From assembly GCA_949825045.1 (NCBI GenBank), contig OX463814.1:36412383-36476382 (forward strand): a stretch of 64,000 nucleotides of DNA. The letters run 5' to 3'. Numbering within the stretch: the first letter of the stretch is position 1; each line of letters starts with the position of its first letter. The stretch comes from Argyresthia goedartella (lineage: Eukaryota > Arthropoda > Insecta > Lepidoptera > Argyresthiidae). The position numbers and the translations under genes are program-made. This document shows positions 11,361 through 23,014 of this stretch, piece by piece. Below the pieces are notes generated by a model. It saw only the letters and a list, made by a program, of their open reading frames with translations, made no database searches and had not been told where the DNA came from.

Positions 11361-12344
11361 GCGTCATTAATTGATTTATACTCATGATCAGATCAGATCA
11401 GAAAACTTATATGCCCCGATTAAATGATGGATTTGTATAATTCGGATTTATTTGACATTGTAGTACAGACCGTCACATCATTAAGGGACTCTAATCGCCC
11501 TTGTTTAGTGTGAAGTTTATTTCGCTGTAGAATGTTTTGAAACGGCCTGGAATCCGTTAGAACCAAACCTTCACATACGCTACATTATCAAATTCTGAGA
11601 TTACATGTCTTAAAACTATTTTATACATAAAAATGGCTGGATGAATATATAGATGACATGAGACTTGTCTCATGATACCCTTCTGTACTGAGTACATACA
11701 AATGAGTACATGAAATATCCCGTTACCTGTGAACAAACTTAGCCACTCAACTATTTTGTCGCCTTAAAAGGCCACAAAGGAATTTAACTTTATTACCAAG
11801 CCATTATTAACATCAAAACGTTGAGTAGTCGACTGATGGATCAGAGAAATCACAATATCAAATCATATTACATCTTCATCTCAAATAGTCTATATGTAGA
11901 TGATAGGCCAGGAAAGCAACTCCAGAGGAGTTTGAACAAATTCAGACTGTTTCTAGGTGATGGTATATTCGCTAATTCCAAAACTTCAGCAGTTTTAATT
12001 AGATGAAGAAGACATATCAGACATAAAACCGGTGAAATATTGCGCAAAAAGCGTACTCATGAACACATAGCTTACCCTAGGTTTTCTTATTTGTTTACAA
12101 TATTGAGTGATTGAAGGCACTTTTATAAACTTTAAGCTCATTTTGTCACTGTAATACAATTAACATCAGTGTCAGAATTATTAAGAAATAATTCTGAAAT
12201 AAGTTCTTTGCCAGGTAGTCCCTGCATGTTTTGATTTGTTATATTTGAGTGGTGCATACCCTTTGTCAGATTTGGCAAAAATTAAATATACCAGTATCAT
12301 TGGAACCTTTGACAGTCTGTCTGTGAACCATGTAGGAAGATCTC
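11361..12344. other. Non-coding stretch
   Basis: No gene or repeat boundary recognised apart from a few gatca units near 11385-11400. Confidence 0.45.
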
Positions 12345-12585
12345 CGGGGTCTTAAGGGTTTCACGCTTGCTTCTCACACAGGAGGTGCAGGTGTGATTCC
12401 TGACCTTGTACCAATGAGATAATAGAATAGAAAACACCGTGAGGAAACCTTCTTTACTCCATAGCTGCGGCGATGGGCTAGCCCACTGTCACGCAAAATG
12501 GAGTCTTGAATAACTTGCTCAAAGTGGGCTCAATTGTGCCTCTGCCACTCCGTATGGGAAAATTCGTGACGCTATGTTATATTTA
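12345..12585 (+). repeat. tRNA-derived SINE (family 2), copy B
   Basis: This has a diverged tRNA-like head (cttctcacacaggaggtgcaggt) and the full body: gctgcggcgatgggctagccc, then caattgtgcctctgccactc, ending in the gtgacgctatgt tail. It matches copy A at 8690-8980. Confidence 0.65.
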
Positions 12586-13403
12586 TGAACCTCTGTTATA
12601 CTAATTATGACAGGGCCTAATAATAATTAAATGCTGAATACATTGCAAGTTGTCGTTTGGAGTATTTAGCAAGATAAAAGCTATATTTTGCCTGCCTAAA
12701 ATCAGAAATACTGAATTATGTTTCTGTCAAATATAATTGTCACATTGACCTGTTGTACTGCACATAAGTCGGTTCACCCTGTTTATGTAGTTATTCTTAC
12801 CTTTTGAAGATGGCCTTATATAAGAAAATGCTCAAGTCATAATGTTTTATACCAATTTTGTTCAACGAATTGAAACATCTAATTAGGTATACTTGTTTTA
12901 CTCCTTTGCAATTACCCATCAACAAAATAATGATGATTCAAGCACTCCTCTAGATGCTGGCATCATCGAACCTAAACCTAAAATGTTATAAGAGAAAATA
13001 TATGGTATGCATAGTACAGTACAGTACAGTATTGAGAAGCAAAAGGGCGTAACCCGAAAATTTGCCGAATCGAGCAGAGACGGCTAGTCTCGAGCGAGCC
13101 GACTAGTAATCTACTAATTAACGCAATCGTGGGGAACCGTAGACTGAACTCCGCTCCGAAATAGCGAAACTTGATAAATACGTTTTTTATGTAACCCTGA
13201 AAACGATGATGACAAAATATTATAAATGCTTTGCCATCGTAATCCATTAAATACGAATTATTAAATATAATTTTATTTCAAAAATCTACCTGATATATAA
13301 ATAGACCATAAAAAGACAACAAATTAATACCTAATCAAACCCAATTGCGTTCATGTTCCTGTTCAATACTTTATTTAGTAAAATACGGATTTACATGAAA
13401 ATA
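12586..13403. other. Non-coding; ACAGT microsatellite
   Basis: A short tandem acagt run lies at about 13013-13030. Nothing coding is visible. Confidence 0.45.
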
Positions 13404-13699
13404 AACTTCAATCTTAAAATTGTGATAATTGATAAGCAAGAGATGTCCCTGAGATTAAACAAAAATGATAAAAACCCAAATATAAAACGCAACGGAGTAT
13501 TGATTAACTGGCTACAAGTGGGCACAATTGTGCTTCTGCCACCCCGTATGGGAAAAGGCATAACGCTTGGTATGTATGTAAAAATATAAGGGAAAATACC
13601 TAAAAAAATATTAAATATAATAAAAGAAATTAATGAGATAAAAATCAAAGTAGAGCCATTAAAATTATTATATAGGAGATTCGAAATGTTAAAAATATC

Positions 13700-14000
13700 T
13701 TGGACGGATACAGTCAGAAACTGATAATAAGAGTTTCGAGCTATTGAAGACTATAAACATCAAAAAACTGCAGTACATGGACCACATATTACGTGGATGC
13801 AAAACCCACCTTCTCCATTTAACACTCCAGGGTATATACCAGGCCACCAAAAATCTGGCCGCAGAAGAAGCCACTGGCTTCAAAACTTCACAGTATGGTT
13901 CAAGTCAAGCACCACCTATATTTTCCTAGCCACAACACGGGAACAATAGCCACGGTGATAGCCGACCTCCGATAGGGGATGACCCCCAAAGAAGAAGATG
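13700..14000 (+). pseudogene. LINE reverse transcriptase C-terminal remnant (unit 1)
   Basis: Across two frames the translation reads KLQYMDHILRGCKTHLL and then GRRRSHWLQNFTVWF, the C-terminal tail typical of insect endonuclease-reverse transcriptases of the RTE-like kind. A matching remnant at 45500-45745 in unit 2 shows it was present before the duplication. Confidence 0.6.
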
Positions 14001-14577
14001 TATGTATAAAACGCAACTTTATCGACAAAATATACGAGTTTGAACTTACGCCACTATTTATTAAAGTCGTTTACCAGCTCTCTAGACTTTCCTAATTGCC
14101 TTCCCCAGTGCCGGCTGCCTAAATTTGGTACACGTTTAGAAGGCCTATTGTCACACGGGCTTTAACTACAAAGCTGGGCCAATTGAAAATGACTGCCTTC
14201 TGTCCCACGAAGCTTGCTGCAAAAAAGCTTTGGCACAACTCCAAGTTCGTTTGCACCGGTTTAGTTCAGACGGTTAAGCTCGGATGTTTTGGCGTATAGA
14301 TAAAGTTCATTTCGAGATTAACGTAGTATAACGCCCTTTCCTATAAGTTGGGCAGAGGCACAGTTGGGCTCACATTCAGCCAGATATTCAATTCTTCATA
14401 TTGCTTAGATAGGGGACTAGCCCATCGCCGCTGCTAAGGAGATATAAAGATTTACTCAGGATGTTTTCCATGAGATTACTTCTTTGGATAAAAGAGTCAC
14501 GTCAAAAATACGTCTCCAAATAAATCTTGTAATGTATGATTTCCCGTCCTCGTTTCCCTAACGAGATTTCCAAAAAT

Positions 14578-14797
14578 ATTAACATAACAATTAACATAAA
14601 CATTTCAATACAGGCACATAAATAGCTTTTGGCCCCACACTAGGATACCCTGTGTCGTGGGAACCAGAAACAGCGACGTCACACAAATATAAACATCCAA
14701 GACCTGAGGTTTTTTCTTTTATCCCCAGCCGGGGATCGGACCCGGGACCCCTCGCATGGTAGGCAGAGCCACAACCGCTGCGCCACAGAGGTCGTCG
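14578..14797 (-). repeat. tRNA-derived SINE (family 1), copy B, reversed
   Basis: This is the reverse complement of the family-1 SINE, with B box and A box at about 14720-14800 and the tail at the left. It is flanked by short similar AT-rich stretches (aaaatatt / aaaataat). Unit 2 has the uninterrupted site at about 46345-46365. Confidence 0.7.
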
Positions 14798-14844
14798 AAA
14801 ATAATTATCCCGAAAGCTTGTCGCGTTTCGTGAATACGTACAAA

Positions 14845-15660
14845 ATCCGTCAAGTGCAAGCCGGACTCACACACGAAGGGTTCCGTGCCATCGTACAAGA
14901 ATAAACGCAAAAAAAAAGTGTGTTGAATGGAGACCCCTTTCAATTAATTGAATTGCTGTTATGCTGTTTGTTGCTGCAGGGGCAACATATATATGCATTT
15001 TGTGAAAACTTCAACTCTATACATATTGCGGTTCATGAAACATCAAACTTCAAAGTTTTTATTCATAATAGAATTTTTAATGATGATTTTAATCTAGATA
15101 ATGCAATAAAAACTACTACCGCTTCGGAAAGTGTTATGGCAGTGGAGAAGAGGCACGGCCCAGTTTTCTTTTCTGTTATTCTTTTTTTAATAGGTATTTT
15201 GTCAAATCGTGTGCGTTCTTGTCCTTCGCTGGAAAATCAGAGCTCCACACCTCTTTGTCATTGATGTAATTATCTAACCTATTATATGCTTTATAATATA
15301 TATTTTTTATTAAAAATGCCTTTTAGTTTCTTCTCTGACAAATTTAATATCTCCTTCGGTATTTTGTTATAGTATTGTATACTTAGACCCACAAATGAAG
15401 TTTTAACTTTAGCTTGTCGAATGAAGGTTGGTTAATATTATTTCCACTTCTTATGTTATTTCGCCTGTCAACATTTTTAGTGAAGCTTTTTATGTTCTTC
15501 CTAAAGTACGTTTCTAAGTAAGTTTCATAAATATATCTGTACGGTACATTTATAATGCTAATTTCTTTGATACACAAAGATAGAGACACAAATGTACAGA
15601 CAGACAGCGGAGGCTTAGTAATAGGGTACCATTCGGCACCCTCCGGGTAAAGAACCCTAC
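14845..15660 (-). repeat. GGTTCCGTA-type dispersed repeat, split by a LINE
   Basis: The left part (14845-15040) has agccggactcacacacgaag and ggttccgtgcc, then the ctgttgctgcaggggcaaca block. The right part (15590-15660) has the cagacagacagcgg tail. Between them lies a minus-strand LINE fragment. A nearly complete forward copy is at 30845-31275. Confidence 0.6.
15045..15590 (-). pseudogene. LINE 3' end fragment inside the dispersed repeat
   Basis: The minus-strand translation around 15540-15380 reads TKNVDRRNNIRSGNNINQP, the C-terminal end of CR1/Jockey-like reverse transcriptases. A 3' UTR follows with an AATAAA near 15058. It is strongly 5'-truncated and belongs to a different family from the LINE at the equivalent place in unit 2. 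Confidence 0.55.
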
Positions 15661-16090
15661 AAAGTAAATGAATGTGGGCCTTCGGGCCAGAATCTCTCGT
15701 AATAAGGATACAAGTCATCAAGTACCACTTATTGTACAGAACCATCTTCGGACATGAGACTGCTCTTGTTAGAAACTGAGTTGTATGGACTTGCGTTTCG
15801 GAACGCCGCTTCTGTATTACATTCCGTTCTGTCGGTCGAAACAGCCCTTACCTGTGAAACGTGGATTCGAACCAAGCATGCATGCAAACCAATGGCAATT
15901 AATCTGAAAAAACTCATTGCAGATTGCGCTGGTGAAGTTGAAGGTCTATCTGTCAAAGTGCACAAATTCTATTTACTTATTCTTATGATATATGGCGTCC
16001 TTACCCAATTAAGGTTAATTTTAGGTAAGGAGGTATTTACAAGATCACGTGACGTGTTTTTGAACCTAACTTCATATGAATAAAACTCTT
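15650..16090 (+). other. Duplicated segment with an open frame of unknown meaning
   Basis: A 109-codon frame (15754-16083, starting MRLLLLETELYGLAF) lies in sequence shared with unit 2 at 49835-50020. In unit 2 the similarity ends after about 40 codons and unrelated sequence takes over until about 51330. I do not recognise the product. It could be an old exon fragment or chance; no splice signals tie it to the transporter. Confidence 0.25.
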
Positions 16091-17384
16091 TGCCTCTCCA
16101 AAGCCGGATAGAGGTGCCATAGCGCCACCACAACCATGTGGCAAGCCGCGAAATCTACGATCTTAAGGCGATACCTCGTCCGTGAAAAGGTCCCCGTTAC
16201 TCCAAGCGGAAAGACCCGCAGTGTGAGAGGGACGGAACCGGGAAAAAATGTCATAACGTAGCGCTAAGCCATAGAAAAATTGTTTAAAATAAAATACGCT
16301 ATTTCGGTACAAAGTTTTTTAAGGAGATTTAGCGAATACATAATATCTACATTTTAAAACGCAGGTCCACGATGAAATTAATTAGGATTTCAGAATTACA
16401 GGAAAAAATAAAATAATTTAGAGGTGTTTTCGTAATTATATTCTATCGAGACAATTTCATCCAATCGCGTTTTCCTTTAGTGAAAATCTTAATCAAATAC
16501 TCAATAAACGTAACCCAAAAATCTAATCTTTAGATGACTTGATGGTGGAGTAAATGGATTCGAAAAACACCCCATTTCTTTTTCGTATCACCTTAATTGA
16601 ATCATGTTGTGGTTTGTTTTATCGCGGATGTTGTTACAATACGTCTCGTTTAGGGGGGGTCCCCCTTTTTTATTTTTGTTGCTGCAGCGGCAACAGAAAT
16701 ACACATTCTGTGGCAATTTCAGCTCTCTACCTATAAAGGTTCATCAGAGAGAGCCCGCTAACGAACAGACGTATAGACAGACAGCGGAAGTTTAGTAATA
16801 TGGTCCCGTTTGGCACCTTTCGGGTATGGAAATTTAGAAAACGAGTTTCTTCAATCACGGATATATTTAATCAGTTGCCTGGTTACGTGTAAATAATGCA
16901 TCCAACGTCATCATAGCAACATATATAGCTCTCTTAATTTCCAGTTTGCTATACGATATTCAACCTTAGGTGAGTCGGAGTTTTAATTCCGTCGAACTCA
17001 CGTGTGTGTAGGTCACAGCAGGAAGTATTCGAAGTGCAGCGCCCAAAGTTTACTGCCGGTGGCTATAATGAGAACTTAGTCGCCAGTATGGAATGATATT
17101 CGTGTGGCGTTGACACTGGCGACGCCATCACTGGGTCATATCAGTATGCGCCACCGTATTAGATCCTATTGTGATCCTATTTATGTCTTATTCATATCCT
17201 GTAGATCCCATTCGTGCGTTACTCTTCTACGGAACGTCATGGTGAAAATAATAGTATGTACCTATCACCCACCAAACATAACATAATAAACTAAGGAATA
17301 CCTTACTACGATAAGGAGAGGAAAGATATTATGTACCATCTTTTATTTCTAATAATAATTGGCGCTTAAAAGTGTAGATATAAG
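16091..17384 (+). promoter_or_regulatory. Upstream region of transporter copy 1 (shared with copy 2)
   Basis: Sequence from about 16960 to the ATG at 17385 is strongly similar to 52000-52409 upstream of copy 2, so the duplication carried the proximal promoter. A dispersed-repeat fragment sits at 16655-16830 in both units. I see no convincing TATA box; the transcription start is not resolved. Confidence 0.4.
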
Positions 17385-20300
17385 ATGAGTGAAATCCACA
17401 CAAAAAATGGTGTACATTTAAACGGGCTTATAGAAAACAGTGTTCATTTGGACGATGTGCTATCAAAGTTTGGACTGCATAAACCTTATCAACTTCAAGC
17501 AGTGACGTTGCTCGGGATAATATTCCTGATAAATGGAATGCATTGCATCAACTACATATTTGTCGCTGAAGACTTGCCTTACAGGTAAATTACTTTTAAA
17601 GTAAATACAGGGAAAGTAATATAAGTGCAAAGTGCATTAGGACATGCGTGTTTGAGTAAAATGCTGCTGTCATTTAGAGTGTAGGTATTACTGAAGATGC
17701 GTGTTTTAGGGAAAGAAAATTCGTAGTCGTATTTGAAAATGTTTTGTTAACTCGAAGAAAGAGAAGAAGCGTCTGTCTATCTAGGTCACCATAGCTCTCA
17801 AACAAATGGACAGATTTTAATGCGTTATTTTTTTATTGTTAGTAAATTTTACTGCGATGGTTATTTCATTAAAATCGGTCAGTGGTTCGAAAACTATCAG
17901 CTAATCGAGGAAAGGAGTTAACCAAATATTAGACTTTAAGGTTTAATGTATTGTTTCATGGGCAATTTTGTGATATTTTTAATATTTATGGCATCAGAAG
18001 AAATAATCTGAAACATATGTTTTCATGTAACCTAATCATTTATTAACCGTGTAATAAATAATGATTATGTATTAGGTACGTATTTATGAGACTTTTACAT
18101 TTCAGATGCAAAGTCGAGGCATGCGAGTCAGAACAGATATACAATAGTCCCTGGTACAACTATACAGCTCCTCAGGAGTACAGAAGTTGTCACAAATACA
18201 GCTCCAACTTAACAGAATGCTCTCCAGAGGCTTTCGACTCGGAGATCGTTGAACCTTGCACTGAGTGGGTCTATGCTGTGAACAACAGCTTTGTTTCTGA
18301 GGTAAACTTATTATTTGCATACCTTAATATATATATTTAGGGACACTTCTTCTTCTTGTTGAGTCTCTCCACTATTGGAGGTCGGCGGTCAGCTCTGCAT
18401 ACTTCTCGTAGCCTTTCGCCAAGTGAATAAGCTGATCTAAGCTGGCCACTCCCGTGGCTCGCTCAGATCACACTTTTAAATTTCCCGATAGTCCACAAGA
18501 AACAAATTATCGCTAACAATGTTATTTTTCTCTGAAATTTAATTGTATAGTTGAATGCTTTACGAGTTTATTAGAATGGACCTGACTAGATAGAATAATC
18601 AGAAATTCCGGTTTCAGTTTCAACTAGCATGTCAAGACTGGAAGAGGACCTTTGTTGGAACTGTACATAGCTTCGGCCTAATGTTGGGGCTGTTGATACA
18701 AGGTCAACTATCAGACAAGTAATTTGAATAATCTGCCTGTGATTATTTCTAAGGTTACATTATAGCTATCGCTAAGTTTGGAAAATGTTGTAAGTTTCTT
18801 GCGTACATACATTATGTTTTTGGAAATTAATTGACTAGCTACAGTTAATATGTCAATTTATTCAAAAAGCTCTCTTAAGTAGTTTATGCGTTTAAGATTA
18901 TAAATTACCCAAATAGCTCTTTGCTGTGAAAGAAAAATAGTTTGAATATCCGCTGCTTTTCCCCACAGCAAGATACCATAGGACATTACACTACGAATTT
19001 AACTAAAATAGATATAGCCATATCCGTTTTTTGTTTGATGTTCCTAAAAGCACAACCCGCGGAACTTAATTTACCAGCTAATTGATCTATGTGGGGTCCC
19101 CACTGCAAATTGCTATTAATATTTATTCTAAGAAACATCGTATTGCTGTCTAACACTAAACTGGTCTCAACTTGCCTGACATTTGGAAGTGAGAAGTTGA
19201 TGAACTTGGTTTTTCTAGCGTTTAACAATAAATTATTAACGGTGAACCAATTCAAGGATAAAGTCATAGACATGGACATAGACAGAATTTATTTATATTA
19301 TTCATTACAATTCAAAAGAAAATGTTACAAAATCACTAATTTTAATTTTTCATGGTTCTACTATATATATTTCATAATATATAATAAAACATAAAGAAAA
19401 TACCTCGTAAACATATTTCTAATAATCTTATTCCCTTTTCTAATTTTAGGGATTTTAAATGCTCTCAAATTTTCCCAATATAAAACAGGTCTTCGACGCC
19501 GGTTATATCAGTCCGTTTCAAATGTTAGAGAACTACGATGTCTGTGGGCTGATGACCTTAACGGACACATAAAAAGAGGTGTTAAGTGCGTACTAAACAT
19601 TTTATTTTATCCTAGAATCGGTCGAAAAGCAGCAATCATCATCGCGGGAGTGGCAGCAGCGGTGTTTGGGTTAGCTAAGAGCATAGCCAGTTCATACTGG
19701 ATTTTCGTCACTCTGGAGTTCCTGGAAGCTACTTTTGGTGACAATTGTTCTCCAGCTTTCATTATGAGTGAGTAGTGAAGAGCTTTGTGGTCTAATTTAT
19801 CTTAAGGCTCATATATCGGTTAAATTGGCAACTCGATTCAAACCATATTATAATAAACAAAGTTCATAACATCTTACACTGCGACATGGCTGTAACATCA
19901 GTCGCTGCGACATTATATTTTTTATTTATTTTTCAAAAAACACAGATTTTATCTTAATTGCAAACTACAATTTTAAAGATATATTTTGAATACTTATTTT
20001 TTGACGCAAGAACCATATCATTATTCTAATAAGATTCCAAGAAATAGCAGATATTAGCAAATTTTAAAGTGAAAAACCTTTATTTAGCAAACTGATTTCT
20101 TTATTACATATTAGCTTCGGGATTTGGGAAGTGTGATTCAAAGATGGGCGTATAAAAATACCCATCTACTTAAGTAAGCATAAACATAGCTTCAGCGATG
20201 GGCTTGCCCGTGTCGCGCAAAATAGAGCATTAAATATCTGGCTAAACCTTCCTCTGCCACCCGTACGAGAGAAGTCGTGATGCTACATATGTTATTATAT

Positions 20301-22451
20301 ATGTGGGTACTGAGATTCTCGTCTTTATTGATATAAATTAGTATTCTGTATTTTCCAGGTGTCGAACTAGTGGATATTGATCACAGACTACAGCAGTTAA
20401 TTATCTTTTGCATTCTCTACGCCATTGGCGGCATTATCCTGTCTTTAGCAGCGTGGTACATACAATACTGGCGATATTACGTCCAAGCAATCTACGCACC
20501 ATCACTACTGATCCTGCTATACTACTTCTGTATGGACGAAAGCGTTCGATGGCTTCTAAGCAAAGGAAAGAAGGAAGAAGCGACAAAGATTCTACTCAAA
20601 ATTGCGAAGAGAAATAATATGGAGTTGGATACAAAGGAGCTTGAGAATTTGAAATGTGAAGAAGATACTGAAAATAAGTCTCCTTTGATGCAGACGTTTC
20701 GGTCGAAGATTGTGGTGAAAAGATTCTGTATTTGTCTTGTATGGTGGATATCTTGCACTTTTGTTTCTTTCGGGTTGTTGATAAATTCAGTATCACTCGC
20801 AGGAAACAAATATATAAATTTTGCGATAATGCAATTTATGGATGTGCCAGTGAGTTTTCTAATGGTGTATGTGTTGAAGTGGTTCAAAAGGAAGAAACCT
20901 TTGATAGGTTCGTTTATAGTGGCTGGGCTGTTATGCATTTTGCAAACATTCGTGCCACCAGGTAAGGAATATGTTTGTTTGCATTCTACTTTACATTATT
21001 ATCGATAATATTATCTACCTATAAAGGTACATAACTCTTTGTCTTGATTACAATAAACAATCTTTATCTACACACGTATACAAAAACTACACGTTACGAT
21101 CAGAATAATGTTAAACTACTTTGTAAAAACTCATTTCTTATCTGAATATTGAACATTTTGACCATAATGTGTAAATTCTCTACATATTATGACATTAAAA
21201 TTTCGAACGCCGACGCCCGCCTGCGTGCCGCCCCTTCTTTGTCTGTGAAGTTGGTACTACAGAACAAGCGAAACAACTCAATGCCACAATGCCGGTCAAA
21301 CATGCGGTTCCTGAATACATCAAAGAGAGCTTATGATATGTGTGTAGATAAACTAGTGTATGTAACTGTACATAATTAGGCATTTCGTATCAGTCACATA
21401 AACTACTATTATGATTGTTTTTACTTTTGATTAGTTTTAGAGTGCTCGGACGTGCATCTTAATCTTATCAAAAGTAAAATAATCTAGTAATTATGATCTT
21501 TTGTTAGAGAATGGTAACAAGTGATAAAGATTGATAAAATTGAGGATCAAAAAGTTGGTCATGAAGATAAGGGTGGTGATGATGACAAAAACTTACAGCA
21601 TTAATTGTTTCCAAAGGAAACCCTTGGCTCTCCGTCGGACTGTACCTGGCCGGCAAGCTGCTGATAACGTTCACGTTTGGCACAGTGTACTTATACACTT
21701 CAGAACTCTTTCCCACTTATACACGAAACTTCATGCATGCTCTGTGCTCTTCAATCGGAAGGATTGGATCGGTGCTCGTGCCTATGACGCCGTTGTTGGT
21801 AAGAAATAATTTATGGATCGACATGTTATTCGTGAGAAGACCTATATTCAACTGTGGGTTTCTGGACAAGCTGATGATGGTGGTTATGGAATATTATGAA
21901 ACGATACGCCTATAAGATTAATTGAAAACCACAGACTTTATGTAGGGCGTAGAAAGTAGTTTGTAGAAAGATGTAAATAATAATTATAACGATTCGGTAT
22001 GAGCAAATCATGATGGCAGCGGCAGCCCAAGCAGACCACAATATCGACTGATCAAAGTGGCTGTGGTCTGAGGGTACTTTAAATTTATCTCTTTATGCAG
22101 CCTGTACATTCTACATTTCCCAATAATGTTGTGAAAGAAGGGCTACTCAGCAAATTTTGGTGGTTACTTGCACTCAACTTTCAACTTTCATTAATCAATA
22201 TTGTATAAACTCGAACTCATAATATTCTTTCTTTTCAGATGCAATACAACGCAAACCTACCAACACTACTTATAGTTGGAATATCACTATTTGCTGGAAT
22301 CACAACACTATTAGTTCCTGATTTAGCTAACGAATCTTTACCGGATAATGTAAAACAGGCAGAGAGTATGGGCAAAACTTGCCATGTCGTTGCTGGTAGA
22401 GATAATGAGAATATGTCATCCTTGTATACTGCCATAACAACAATAACATAA
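17385..22451 (+). CDS. Organic cation transporter-like protein, copy 1 (SLC22 family, 7 exons)
   Basis: Exons: 17385-17584, 18106-18301, 18618-18718, 19616-19767, 20359-20961, 21599-21798, 22239-22451; all introns are GT-AG and the joined frame encodes 554 residues. The product should be a 12-helix plasma-membrane transporter moving organic cations, carnitine or related solutes. Helix 1 is about residues 38-60. A cysteine-rich extracellular loop (68-132) follows with sequons at N85, N101 and N126. The loop 2-3 signature GQLSDKIGRK is at 161-170 and DESVRWLL, a form of the SLC22 ESPRW motif with Val for Pro, is at 276-283. The C-terminal NESLPD resembles the SLC22 E-x-LPDT tail. Length fits the family. 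Substrate cannot be inferred; synaptic-vesicle-type relatives are less likely. Confidence 0.9.
18335..18475 (-). repeat. LINE 3' remnant in intron 2, shared by both copies
   Basis: Minus-strand translation includes GVASLDQLIHLAKGYEKY followed by a run of AGA/AAG codons, like the 3' end of RTE-type elements. The equivalent piece is at 56450-56565 in copy 2, so it predates the duplication. Confidence 0.45.
18850..19290 (-). pseudogene. LINE reverse transcriptase fragment in intron 3 of copy 1
   Basis: The frame 19279-18986 reads LNWFTVNNLLLNARKTKF ... NLQWGPHIDQLAGKLSSAG, the RT palm-to-thumb region of a CR1/Jockey-like element. Intron 3 is 897 bp here and 315 bp in copy 2, which lacks the fragment. 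Confidence 0.7.
20185..20290 (+). repeat. Family-2 SINE fragment in intron 4
   Basis: Contains cagcgatgggcttgccc and ctgccacccgtacg. Copy 2 keeps a shorter piece of the same insertion at 57478-57520, so it predates the duplication. Confidence 0.55.
21065..21414 (+). repeat. Dispersed repeat with terminal inverted ends, copy 1 (intron 5)
   Basis: Starts at tatctacacacgtat and reaches the inverted counterpart atatgtgtgtagata at 21350; similarity among copies continues to 21414 (cacataaactactattat). Other copies: 29026-29392 (+), 54812-55221 (-), 55698-56148 (+). The ends suggest a MITE, but the extra shared flank on the right leaves this open. Confidence 0.6.
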
Positions 22452-22565
22452 CGTCACGCTTTTTGAAAGAGGCACAATTTCTGCCACCTTGTGCCAGATA
22501 CTCGATACTCCATGTTACAGGGGAAATACGTCAGTCATTTCGAGAGATGATTCCCTTCACTAAAC

Positions 22566-22571
22566 AATAAA
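22566..22571 (+). terminator. Polyadenylation signal candidate, transporter copy 1
   Basis: AATAAA 115 bp after the stop codon and the first such hexamer downstream of it. Confidence 0.5.
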
Positions 22572-22600
22572 AATGTTAGTTAGACTCGGCACTGACAGAT

Positions 22601-23014
22601 TTTTATGAGATTTTAAAACCATATTTGAAATCTTATCCCATCCGATGGAACTTTTGTTTTTTAGAATCATGATAAGTCTTTAAATTTCTTGATTGTCATT
22701 TTGCAACATTGCAAATGAGTTAGTTGGGAAGCTGTTTACGATTGTTGTAATTTTTTGTTCTTTATGATTTATTGCCTCTGCTAGATGTTTTTCCTACATT
22801 TATAAAATAACTAATATAATGCTACATTTTTTAAAGATGAAAATGATGATGAATGATGTTTAGAAGTTCTCAAGGTTGGTCGTATATAGGAATGGTTGAA
22901 AAAATAGACTTAATAGCCTTCTAAATCTGCTTACTATTATTCTCGCTTGTTTAAGTTGTGATTATTTGATATTTCCTCTCGATGTCTTTCTCAAATTATT
23001 ACAAAAAGTTCCAT
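22601..23014. other. Intergenic AT-rich stretch after copy 1
   Basis: No gene or clear repeat seen. Confidence 0.45.

Larger units (their letters stand above)
13404..22600 (+). repeat. Segmental duplication, unit 1 (contains transporter copy 1)
   Basis: Homology to unit 2 (45290-61660) begins with aacttcaatcttaaaa at 13404 and continues, interrupted by unit-specific insertions, through an RTE-like remnant, the shared promoter region and all seven transporter exons to the 3' UTR. Insertions present only here include the family-1 SINE at about 14578-14797, the LINE piece at 15045-15590, the LINE piece in intron 3 and the repeat in intron 5. Confidence 0.85.

Noticed and set aside
21504..21716. 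Minus-strand frame across exon 6 (and 58870-59052)
   Set aside because: Antisense shadow of exon 6; the two paralogous exons make it look conserved.
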